From assembly GCA_009786675.1 (NCBI GenBank), contig WQRP01000055.1:1-10721 (forward strand): a DNA stretch of 10,721 nucleotides. The letters are read 5' to 3'. The stretch comes from Treponema sp. (GTDB taxonomy: Bacteria; Spirochaetota; Spirochaetia; Treponematales; Breznakiellaceae). Every line of letters starts with the position of its first letter. Within the stretch, counting starts at the first letter, position 1. Below are positions 1 through 6,274 of the stretch, piece by piece. The position numbers and the translations under genes were made by a program. The notes under the pieces are model-generated. The model made no database searches. It saw nothing but the letters and a program-made list of their open reading frames with translations, and was not told the DNA's origin.

Positions 1-335
1 TCCGTGTTGATAGGCTTGGTGATATAGTCCGTGGCACCGTTCTGGATAGCCTCGATAACGTTGGCTCTGGCGGTCTTGCTCGTAACCATAATGATCGGCA
101 GATTTTTGTATTTCTCCACTGCCCTAACCTGTTTCAGGAAATCCAGCCCCGATAGTTTGGGCATGTTCCAGTCGAGCAAGACAAGCTCGATAGGTTCCTT
201 TGCCAATTGCGCCAGTGCCTCCGTGCCGTCGTCGGCTTCGACAACCTCGCAGGCAATCTTCATTTTTGAGAAGACCGACTTCATTGTGTTACGCATAATC
301 CTAGAGTCATCGACTATCAATACCGTCAGAGCCAT
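1..335 (-). CDS. CheY-like response regulator receiver protein (3' end beyond window)
   Basis: Single-domain phosphoacceptor of two-component or chemotaxis signalling, cytoplasmic. The visible 111 residues read as a classical receiver. The acidic pair D9-D10 follows the first strand (LTVLIVDDS). The phosphorylatable aspartate is D55 in LVLLDWNMP. The conserved T85 lies in IIMVTSK, and K107 lies in YITKP. These are the five hallmark positions of the CheY family, so the protein should be phosphorylated and switch normally. The start is ATG at 335-333, preceded by a run of six G that can act as ribosome binding site. The reading frame is still open at base 1; a stand-alone CheY of about 120 residues would end just outside the window, but a C-terminal output domain cannot be excluded. 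It lies downstream of mnmE on the same strand, but a 93-nt gap holding its own promoter suggests independent expression. Which histidine kinase feeds it is not visible. Confidence 0.93.
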   Translation of the reverse strand, partial: MALTVLIVDDSRIMRNTMKSVFSKMKIACEVVEADDGTEALAQLAKEPIELVLLDWNMPKLSGLDFLKQVRAVEKYKNLPIIMVTSKTARANVIEAIQNGATDYITKPINT

Positions 336-374
336 ATTATCCCCCCTGGAAGCGCGTTTAGAAACCTAGTGCCC

Positions 375-403
375 AGTATACACAATTTTTGCCGAAAAGA
401 CAA
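375..403 (-). promoter_or_regulatory. Probable sigma70-type promoter of the cheY-like gene
   Basis: On the minus strand TTGTCT (403-398) is separated by exactly 17 nt from TATACT (380-375), matching 4/6 and 5/6 consensus positions. Transcription would start near 368, leaving a leader of about 33 nt before the ATG at 335. It sits wholly in the gap between the mnmE stop and the cheY start. Not experimentally supported. Confidence 0.6.
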
Positions 404-428
404 GCCGGATTTGAAAAGCATTTGCGGT

Positions 429-1859
429 TTATTTCCCAACGCAGAATTTGCCGAACATCTCCTCCAGGATATCCGCGGTGGAGACCTCCCCGGTGATTTC
501 GCCCAGCAGGTTCACCGCGTCGCGTAGCAGTGGAGCAATCAGATCCAGGGGTTCCTCCCGTTCGCCCAGGGTTAGGGCCTCTTCCAGTGCGGACACGGCG
601 GCTTCCACCAGGTTTTTCTGCCTGGTCGTTCCTATGGCCGGCTGCGGAGTGCCCGCCGTTTCCGGTTGTCCGGAAATTTTTCCGATGGCAGTGGCAATTG
701 AGGCCGTCAGTTCCGCAACGCCCCCGCCTGTTTTTGCGCTTATCCCAAGCAAATGGCCGGCGGCGGTTTGCCGTGCTTGGGGCATTGGGGCGACGTCGGT
801 TTTGTTCCAGATTGGTATGCACGGTAAAGGCCGCGAGTTTTGCCGGGCCGCAAGCTCGCCGATAAAAGCCGAGTCCTCGTCCGTAACGCCGTCCGCGCCA
901 TCGATCAGGTATAAAACCAGTTCGGCGTTTTCGAGCATGGCGCGGCTGCGTTCCACGCCGATTGCCTCGACCGGATCCGGGGAGTCGCGAAGGCCGGCGG
1001 TGTCTACAAGGCGGACGGGAATTCCCTCTATGGAAACCCAGGCCTCGATCCAGTCGCGGGTGGTGCCGGGGATCTCGGTGACTATCGAACGGTCTTCCCT
1101 TATTAACAGATTGAACAGGCTGGACTTGCCGGCGTTGGGGCGGCCGGCGATTACGGCCAGGATCCCTTCCTGGTATATCCGTTCCCGCCTCCAGGATTCG
1201 GCAAGCCTGTGCAGCCTGGCCAGCGCTTCCTCGGCAAGCCGCCTGCCCGGGAGCCGCCCGGCGTCTTCCTCGGCATCGATGCCGATTTCGTCCTCGGAAT
1301 AGTCCAGAAAGATTTCCGCCCCGGCCAGGACTTCCACCAGTTTTTTTTTGACGACGTTGATTTCGTTTTCCAACGCGCCGGAAAGCCGGTTGACCGCGTT
1401 GCGGCGGCCCGTTTCCGTCCTGGCGGAAACCAGTTCCATTACAGATTCGCAGCGTGTCAGATCCAGCTTGCCGTTCATGAACGCGCGAAAGGTGAACTCG
1501 CCAGGGAGCGCGTCGCGAAAGCCGGCGGCGCGCAGGGCGGCCATTACCCCGTTTCCCGTCGCGGTTCCGCCGTGGCAGGAAATGTCCAGGCTGTCCTCGC
1601 CGGTGTAGCTTTTCGGGGCGCGGAACGCCGAGACCAGCACCTCGTCAATTTTATCGTTCCCCGGGGAAACAATCCAGCCATGAATTACCGTGTTTCCCCG
1701 GGCTTGTAGCAATTTGTCCTTGGCGGAAAAAACACTCGCCGCAAGTTCCAACGCGCCCGGGCCGGAACAGCGGATCAGCGTGAGCGCGCTTTTGCCCGGA
1801 GCGCTTGCAAACGCCGCGATTGGGGAATCGTCACCGTAGGAAGCCCCGGTCGGAGCCAC
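429..1859 (-). CDS. mnmE: tRNA uridine-5-carboxymethylaminomethyl(34) modification GTPase MnmE (TrmE)
   Basis: With MnmG, MnmE installs the carboxymethylaminomethyl group on wobble uridine 34 of certain tRNAs, using GTP and a folate-borne one-carbon unit. It works in the cytoplasm. The 476 residues show the family order: an N-terminal folate-binding domain including PGEFTFRAFMNGKLDL (119-134), a helical domain split around the G domain, and a G domain with P-loop GRPNAGKS (239-246), EIPGTTRD (262-269), DTAG (286-289) and NKTD (352-355). The C-terminus ends in FCVGK, carrying the catalytic cysteine (C473) of the usual C-x-G-K tail. All key motifs are intact. The start is GTG at 1859-1857; no other in-frame start lies ahead of the conserved DDSPIAA segment, so the extra ~8 N-terminal residues are probably real. 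The GTG shares its first G with the stop of the upstream PAP2 gene (TAGTG), and AGGA lies 9 nt upstream, so translation is likely coupled. Length is normal to slightly long. Confidence 0.97.
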   Translation of the reverse strand: MAPTGASYGDDSPIAAFASAPGKSALTLIRCSGPGALELAASVFSAKDKLLQARGNTVIHGWIVSPGNDKIDEVLVSAFRAPKSYTGEDSLDISCHGGTATGNGVMAALRAAGFRDALPGEFTFRAFMNGKLDLTRCESVMELVSARTETGRRNAVNRLSGALENEINVVKKKLVEVLAGAEIFLDYSEDEIGIDAEEDAGRLPGRRLAEEALARLHRLAESWRRERIYQEGILAVIAGRPNAGKSSLFNLLIREDRSIVTEIPGTTRDWIEAWVSIEGIPVRLVDTAGLRDSPDPVEAIGVERSRAMLENAELVLYLIDGADGVTDEDSAFIGELAARQNSRPLPCIPIWNKTDVAPMPQARQTAAGHLLGISAKTGGGVAELTASIATAIGKISGQPETAGTPQPAIGTTRQKNLVEAAVSALEEALTLGEREEPLDLIAPLLRDAVNLLGEITGEVSTADILEEMFGKFCVGK

Positions 1860-2803
1860 TAGTCGTGTTCCTGGTAATGAATTACGTTGCTCTCGCTAAG
1901 CCTCGCGACGCGGAAGATCCAGGGCGCGCCGGCCGTGACCCAAAGGGCCAGCAGGGCAAAACGCAGGAAGACAAGAAGCTGGTGGTTTTCGGAATTCTGC
2001 AGCGCCGCAATAAGATTCCCGGACGGGATAAAAACCAGGAGCGCCCCGGCGGTACCTATGGCGCAGCGGGTGAACAGGGTCAGGTACCTGGCGAACCCAA
2101 TCCTGCTTAGGGGCGCAAGCGCGGTAAAGCCGATGTAACGCTTGCACAGATGGAAACCAGCCCCCATGCCAAGAAGCACGCCGGCCGGTATAAGCACCTC
2201 GACCGATGGCCTGTGCAGAATCATGGCGAAGGACAGCCCGGCGACCGCAACCAGCCCGGCTCTGGGGGCGTATTTGGACAGCAGGACTTCGACACGTTTG
2301 CCGGCAAGGAAGTAGGCGCACAAAAGCGCGCCGCCCACCAGCCAGCCGCCAAGTATGTCCGTGGGAAAATTCGCGCCAAGGTATACCCGGGAAAACGCCA
2401 TCAATAGACAGAAAACCGCCGCAAGGACAAAATGCAATTTTTCTCTTCCCCAAGAGGCTATTATGAACCACACGACCAGCGAATTCTGGGCGTGGCCCGA
2501 TGGAAGCCCCCCCATGCTCGCCGGAACCATTCCCAGCGATGGGTCTAACCCCGGTAAAAACGGGCGGGGCTGGTCCAGCAAAAATTTAAGGACAATGTTC
2601 AGCCATGCCGAGACAAGCAGGACGGTTCCAAGCCGCAGTGCCTTTTTCTCGTCGACGCACCAGTAAACAAAGGCAACCAGAACCATGTAGGCCGCGCCGG
2701 AACCAAGCACGCTTACGGCCCGCATGAAAAAATCCATCGGCGGATTCGAGCCGCCTTGAACCGCCCTTATGACACCCAATCCCCATTCAAGAATTGCTTC
2801 CAT
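1859..2803 (-). CDS. PAP2 superfamily membrane phosphatase-like protein with substituted catalytic His
   Basis: Integral inner-membrane protein of the type 2 phosphatidic acid phosphatase superfamily, whose members dephosphorylate lipid phosphates or polyprenyl diphosphates. The three family motifs are visible: K73-x6-R80-P81, P101-S-G-H104, and S138-R139...D149. In motif 3 the histidine that normally acts as nucleophile is Asn145 (VYLGANFPTD, codon AAT on the coding strand). Everything else in the motif is canonical. The C-terminal half (about 180-300) adds further hydrophobic segments beyond the core, making the protein longer (314 aa) than simple PAP2 enzymes of 200-230 aa. The start ATG is 5 nt after the stop of the preceding lipoprotein gene; its ribosome site GAGGGG lies across that gene's end. 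The stop overlaps the mnmE start by one base. If the Asn is real, the protein is probably inactive as a classical phosphatase or has another role (lipid binding, transport). Membership is sure; activity is doubtful. Confidence 0.88.
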   Translation of the reverse strand: MEAILEWGLGVIRAVQGGSNPPMDFFMRAVSVLGSGAAYMVLVAFVYWCVDEKKALRLGTVLLVSAWLNIVLKFLLDQPRPFLPGLDPSLGMVPASMGGLPSGHAQNSLVVWFIIASWGREKLHFVLAAVFCLLMAFSRVYLGANFPTDILGGWLVGGALLCAYFLAGKRVEVLLSKYAPRAGLVAVAGLSFAMILHRPSVEVLIPAGVLLGMGAGFHLCKRYIGFTALAPLSRIGFARYLTLFTRCAIGTAGALLVFIPSGNLIAALQNSENHQLLVFLRFALLALWVTAGAPWIFRVARLSESNVIHYQEHD

Positions 2804-2808
2804 AGCAG

Positions 2809-3513
2809 CTAGAACCCCTCGAAAAAAGTCTGCTGGATATTGCTGATTGCCGCGGCCTGGCCCCTGGTGGGCGAAACCGACGCCCTTGCCTGTTCCATTA
2901 TCCGGCGAAGCTGGGATTGCAGGGTTTCCGCGTCTATCGAAATCAGCACCAAGTACTCAAAACGTTCCAGGATCCGCGGTTCGTCGTAGGTCTCATCGTC
3001 CCCGGCGGAAACCATTTCCCGCCTGACCCAGAACATCTCCTCCCTGACCGCGCCGGGAAACTCCCCGTTGGACACGCTTCTTATCACCCTTATAAAGAAG
3101 TCGCCGTACTCGTCGTCCGGGTACAGCGCGGTCTCGGCGACGAACCTGCGTTCGACCCTGTGGACAATCAGCCTGGCCAGATCCTGTTCCGGGGAGAAGT
3201 TTTTCGCCCATTGCCTAAGGGCGTTAAAATTGTTCCCCTGGTTTCTTCCAATAAAGACGTAGCGCTCGTCGAACCGTTCCATGTCCTCGATCATGTCGAT
3301 TCTGCCGGTGTAGAAATAATGCACCCAGCGGGGAAGGTTCGTGTTGCCGGTTCCGTTCTGCGATTCGACAATCCGCCATGTCTCAAGGGGATCGGTCCAT
3401 TCCTGGAACCTGTCCCCGACCGGATCCCGGGGGACAATTATCCTTTGGGGCGTCTGCCCGACGCAGGCGGCCAAAACAAACGGCAGTATAAAGGTAGCGC
3501 GTAGTAGTTTCAT
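2809..3513 (-). CDS. Putative lipoprotein of unknown function, 234 aa
   Basis: I do not recognise a family. The N-terminus is a lipoprotein signal peptide: positively charged start, hydrophobic stretch (residues 6-16) and lipobox L14-A-A-C17, so the mature protein should be acylated at C17 and membrane-anchored. The mature part is rich in Arg, Glu and aromatics, with no further membrane segment. Features that may help recognition are a LPRWVHYFYTGRID stretch, FDERYVFIGRNQGNN in the first half, and a C-terminal part with probable helices (LQSQLRRIMEQARAS). The regular aromatic/charged pattern suggests a compact mixed alpha/beta domain. The start ATG at 3513 lacks a strong ribosome site, but the signal peptide fixes it. 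It is the first gene of a tight unit with the PAP2 and mnmE genes and follows the large LamG-type lipoprotein after 75 nt, so a role at the envelope next to the PAP2 protein is possible but unproven. Confidence 0.82.
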   Translation of the reverse strand: MKLLRATFILPFVLAACVGQTPQRIIVPRDPVGDRFQEWTDPLETWRIVESQNGTGNTNLPRWVHYFYTGRIDMIEDMERFDERYVFIGRNQGNNFNALRQWAKNFSPEQDLARLIVHRVERRFVAETALYPDDEYGDFFIRVIRSVSNGEFPGAVREEMFWVRREMVSAGDDETYDEPRILERFEYLVLISIDAETLQSQLRRIMEQARASVSPTRGQAAAISNIQQTFFEGF

Positions 3514-3520
3514 GTCAGTA

Positions 3521-3545
3521 GCCCAGTCTATATTATTTTCTGGGC
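3521..3545 (-). promoter_or_regulatory. Inverted repeat around AT-rich candidate -10 upstream of the 234-aa lipoprotein
   Basis: GCCCAG (3521-3526) and CTGGGC (3540-3545) form a perfect 6-bp inverted repeat flanking 13 nt that are almost all A/T. On the minus strand the centre reads AATAATATAGA, the only -10-like sequence before this gene. No good -35 is visible (TTGTGT lies only 15 nt upstream of TATAGA). It could be an operator around a weak promoter or simply an mRNA hairpin between two co-transcribed genes. Confidence 0.3.
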
Positions 3546-3560
3546 GGACACAATGCCCCG

Positions 3561-3580
3561 GCCCGGGGAAAACCGCGGGC
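3561..3580 (-). other. GC-rich stem-loop between two lipoprotein genes
   Basis: On the minus strand GCCCGCGG, loop TTTT, CCCCGGGC folds into an 8-bp stem with one C-C mismatch. It begins 8 nt after the stop codon of the 631-aa lipoprotein gene. No T-run follows, so it is not a classical rho-independent terminator. It may protect the 3' end or partly reduce read-through into the downstream genes. Confidence 0.35.
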
Positions 3581-3588
3581 GTCTTGGC

Positions 3589-5484
3589 CTAGGTGAGCGC
3601 GGTGCTCGCGTCGGTATTTCCATAGGGCGTGGCTCCCACCGGGGCTGTCGGATGGCTGGGGCTCGTGGCGTCCGCGGCGGAAGGCGTCCCCTCGTCCTCG
3701 GGAACATCTTCCTCCGGAAAATATGGCCGGGGAAACGGCGACGATGAAAACATGACGGCGAACTCGTTCCAGACGGTTGTCACGGAAGGATCGACGACCC
3801 TGGTTTCCATAAGCGCCGGAAGGGAAATTTCCGCTTCATCCCATTCCGTAAACCCGTCCTCGCCCTCGAGCCGGTCGGAATCCGAGGGATCTGCGTCGGC
3901 CGGCGTTGTCGGGCCGGCGGACTCCTCGTCGGGCACAAGCGCCAGCCTGGTGACTATCCGCGTGGGCGCCTGCGTCCAGGAATCTAGGGGCTCGCCGCCT
4001 AGCCTTACAATCCCCTCTCCGGTCAGTGCGTCGGAAAGACGCACGCCATGGACCGCGCTTTGTAGGAGGGCTTTTTCCCCCAGGCCAAGGTTGGCCTCCA
4101 GGTGGTCAGGATGGATGTAAAATTTCACGGCGGCGGGGATCAGGGTTTGTAGGTCGATATGGGAAAGGAACACCGGCACTTCGATGGTCGTTTCCGCCGT
4201 GCCAAGGCGCAGCACGATGGTGTCCCCGTTACGGGACAAATCTATCCAGGCCCCACCCAAGGGCGAATCCGAGGGGAAGAACGCGCTGAAAATGGTTCCC
4301 TCGGCGATGGACTTAAAGTGGAAAAGGAAAACGCCTCCGCCGTGGCTTTGGTCCTCGCCCAGGAAGTTGACCGGGGAAAGCAGGAAGGCTCGGTTGTCGC
4401 CGGTGGAAAGGCCGTAGCTGTGTCCTATCGAAGTCCATAGGGGGGTGTTTTCGTCCCCGGGTACAAGGAAACGGTCCTCGTCCTGGGCCGATACCGTGTC
4501 GTTCAGCCTTCCCTCGAACCTGTACCACCTGTACAGCTCGGCCGCGCCCGGGGTAACCTCGTCATCCTCCGGCGGGGGAAGGTGGAAAACCCCTTCCGCC
4601 AGGCGGTTTCGCGCGGGGTGTCCCTCGCCGGTGCCGAAGAAGAAGCCCGCGCCTTCCGCCGTCGCGGAGACCGGCAGAAGGATCTCCCTGGAAATACCGA
4701 CGAAATTACGCCTGTTTCCAGGGGGGGTGAACGGGAGGATTTCCAGCCGCAGGGGATGGAAGGCCGTCTGATCCGGAGCCTCCCATAAGACGCTCCCCGC
4801 GCCGTCGCGAGCCCTTCCCTCGCTGATTATGTTCCTGCCGCTGTGCCAGATTAGGTAGGGATCCAGGCGGGCGTCAAAGTCCAGCCTTGCTTCCAGCAGT
4901 ACCTTTGTCCCCGGCGGAACCAGGCGCGACCCGAAGGTGCCGGGCAGGGACATCGAGATGTCCCTTAGGGAAAATTCAGCGTCGCCAAGGTAAAAAACGG
5001 GGAGTTCCGTGCGTCGCAGAACCGCCCTGTTCCCAAACACCTCGAAAACCATGGTGTAGTGGCCTATTTCCATGCCCTCCGGCAGGACAAAGGGGGGCAG
5101 TTCCTGGTCGAATGATGCTACCGCGATTTCCAGGATCGAATCCCCGGTTTCCGGCTGGGCGTCCCCTTCGCCGCCGGTTCTGGTTCCCCGGCTGTCGAGG
5201 ACAAACCTGATACCGTACCCGAGGGTCTCGCCTTGCTGGTTCCGCATGTAGACCAAAAGGCCGGCCACGTCGGGGTCGTCCCTGACCGAGGTGGCAAAAT
5301 ACGGGTAGATCCTGTCGCCGGAGCGCAGTATGGGAAAGCCGTCCTCCACGGGCGTGCCGTTGACGCTTGCCCTGACAAGGTAGCTGTCGGCCGAGGGAAA
5401 CAGCGTGGTCATGTCCCCGCACGACGACAAAACGAGGAAAAATATTAATGGTACGGCCGCCTTCCCGACGGCTTTTACCGTCAT
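3589..5484 (-). CDS. Large putative lipoprotein with LamG/concanavalin-like region and disordered tail, 631 aa
   Basis: Predicted membrane-anchored lipoprotein, possibly surface-exposed. The signal peptide ends in lipobox L19-S-S-C22. Residues ~30-300 look like consecutive beta-rich modules (for example GDRIYPYFATSVRDD, GHYTMVFEVFGN) resembling immunoglobulin-like folds. Residues ~318-518 (YRWYRFEGRLNDT ... FLLSPVNFLG ... FLFHFKSIAEGTIFSAFF ... TRLALVPDE) have the look of a LamG/concanavalin-like jelly roll, a fold that commonly binds glycans or matrix; this is a pattern judgement, not a search result. The last ~110 residues are mostly Pro/Ser/Thr/Asp/Glu-rich and probably disordered, with acidic DADPSDSDRLEGEDG and EEDVPEDEGTP. 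The start ATG (5484-5482) has no Shine-Dalgarno sequence, and a TATAAT lies only 15-20 nt upstream. It stands alone or heads the minus-strand lipoprotein-PAP2-mnmE series. The exact role is unknown. Confidence 0.85.
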   Translation of the reverse strand: MTVKAVGKAAVPLIFFLVLSSCGDMTTLFPSADSYLVRASVNGTPVEDGFPILRSGDRIYPYFATSVRDDPDVAGLLVYMRNQQGETLGYGIRFVLDSRGTRTGGEGDAQPETGDSILEIAVASFDQELPPFVLPEGMEIGHYTMVFEVFGNRAVLRRTELPVFYLGDAEFSLRDISMSLPGTFGSRLVPPGTKVLLEARLDFDARLDPYLIWHSGRNIISEGRARDGAGSVLWEAPDQTAFHPLRLEILPFTPPGNRRNFVGISREILLPVSATAEGAGFFFGTGEGHPARNRLAEGVFHLPPPEDDEVTPGAAELYRWYRFEGRLNDTVSAQDEDRFLVPGDENTPLWTSIGHSYGLSTGDNRAFLLSPVNFLGEDQSHGGGVFLFHFKSIAEGTIFSAFFPSDSPLGGAWIDLSRNGDTIVLRLGTAETTIEVPVFLSHIDLQTLIPAAVKFYIHPDHLEANLGLGEKALLQSAVHGVRLSDALTGEGIVRLGGEPLDSWTQAPTRIVTRLALVPDEESAGPTTPADADPSDSDRLEGEDGFTEWDEAEISLPALMETRVVDPSVTTVWNEFAVMFSSSPFPRPYFPEEDVPEDEGTPSAADATSPSHPTAPVGATPYGNTDASTALT

Positions 5485-5498
5485 GTTTTTATCATAGC

Positions 5499-5504
5499 AT
5501 TATA
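5499..5504 (-). promoter_or_regulatory. Perfect -10 box (TATAAT) giving a near-leaderless mRNA for the 631-aa lipoprotein
   Basis: On the minus strand TATAAT occupies 5504-5499, and the ATG of the lipoprotein is at 5484. A start about 7 nt downstream of the box would leave a leader of roughly 8 nt, too short for a ribosome site, and none is seen. No convincing -35 stands at 16-18 nt spacing. It is back to back with the plus-strand promoter at 5548-5576. Confidence 0.45.
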
Positions 5505-5547
5505 GAAGGGAAAATACCAGGCCTATGTGGGCGTTGAGCCAAACATA

Positions 5548-5576
5548 TTGACTTTTTTTGGGGCTTTGGATACCCT
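5548..5576 (+). promoter_or_regulatory. Probable promoter of the LPP20-lipoprotein operon
   Basis: TTGACT (5548-5553, 5/6 consensus) is followed after 17 nt by TACCCT (5571-5576, 3/6). The spacer contains a run of seven T followed by four G. Transcription would start near 5583 and give a leader of about 66 nt carrying a hairpin. This is the only promoter-like sequence seen ahead of the four-gene plus-strand operon. Confidence 0.5.
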
Positions 5577-5594
5577 AAGAGTGCGAAATTGTCT

Positions 5595-5614
5595 CCGTGG
5601 CCGTATGGCCGTGG
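5595..5614 (+). other. Leader hairpin upstream of the first LPP20 lipoprotein
   Basis: CCGTGGCC (5595-5602), loop GTAT, GGCCGTGG (5607-5614) makes an 8-bp RNA stem with two central G-U pairs. It lies between the predicted transcription start (~5583) and the ribosome site AAAGGAG (5631-5637). It may stabilise the 5' end or modulate translation; no T-run follows, so it is not a terminator. Confidence 0.4.
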
Positions 5615-5648
5615 GGCAAAATAGAACTTGAAAGGAGCACAGTTTCTT

Positions 5649-6230
5649 ATGAAAAAAGCAATTTTCGTTGCCCTTGTCGTGGCGGTGGCCTTTGCCGCCG
5701 TTTCTTGCGCGGGGGCTCCCCCGGCCGCCCAGGCTCCGGCCGATCCGGTTGGCGATTTCATTACGGAGGCTCGCAGGAACGCCCCCGAACATGCCCTGCT
5801 TGGCATAGGGGTCGCGCCGATGCCCAACCCCGCCCAAAGATCCCTGCCCACGCAGACCGCGACCGCCAGGGCGATGGCGGATCTTGCCCGCCAGCTTAAC
5901 GTCGTGGTCAGCAACATGATCACCGACTACATCGCCGGATCGGAAGCCGATCCCCAGGCGTTTATGGCGTTCCAGGAAAGCGTTACGCAGACGCTTGCCA
6001 GGGCGCAGCTTGTGGGCGCCAGGCCCGCCGCCGAACGCCTGATTGACGGCCAGCTTGTAATGATCGTGGAGCTCGCCCCTTCGAGCGCCGCCGACAACAT
6101 CCTTAGCGCCAGCCAGTCCGCGGCCGCTTTGGCTCCCCATATGGGCGCCGCCATGTGGGCCATGGATCGCATGGAGCAGGCCATGGAACAGCAGAACCTG
6201 ACCCCCCCGATAATCAGGAATTACGACTGA
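5649..6230 (+). CDS. LPP20 family lipoprotein, 193 aa
   Basis: Envelope lipoprotein of the LPP20 type, named for a Helicobacter lipoprotein and common in spirochaetes and flagellated bacteria; its biochemical role is generally unclear. The signal peptide has two lysines, a long hydrophobic core and lipobox A17-V-S-C20. The diagnostic part is LLGIGVAPMPNP (51-62), then a helix with repeated alanines TATARAMADLARQL (70-83), then VVSNMITDY (86-94) and, further on, the return strand LIDGQLVMIVELA (131-143). The tail is Ala/Met/Gln-rich and probably helical (150-182). A TTG at 5628 would add seven residues but lies upstream of the ribosome site AAAGGAG (5631-5637), so the ATG 11 nt after that site is chosen. 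It is the first gene of an operon with two related lipoproteins. Gene family is fairly sure, function is not. Confidence 0.88.
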   Translation: MKKAIFVALVVAVAFAAVSCAGAPPAAQAPADPVGDFITEARRNAPEHALLGIGVAPMPNPAQRSLPTQTATARAMADLARQLNVVVSNMITDYIAGSEADPQAFMAFQESVTQTLARAQLVGARPAAERLIDGQLVMIVELAPSSAADNILSASQSAAALAPHMGAAMWAMDRMEQAMEQQNLTPPIIRNYD

Positions 6231-6274
6231 TTGTTTGGAAGCGGGCTTTTGCCGTCTTCTTGCCAAGGTGCCTG

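Noticed and set aside
448..1302. Long plus-strand open frame of 284 codons opposite mnmE
   Set aside because: Antisense to a clear MnmE coding sequence with all motifs; Ser/Arg-rich composition is typical of a GC-rich shadow frame, with no ribosome site.
5523..6266. Minus-strand open frame of 247 codons across the first LPP20 gene
   Set aside because: Overlaps a lipoprotein with signal peptide and ribosome site; basic, repetitive composition with no recognisable domain.
6155..6274. Upstream extension of the second lipoprotein by 40 codons
   Set aside because: It overlaps the previous gene, lacks a ribosome site, and would bury the lipoprotein signal peptide in the interior.
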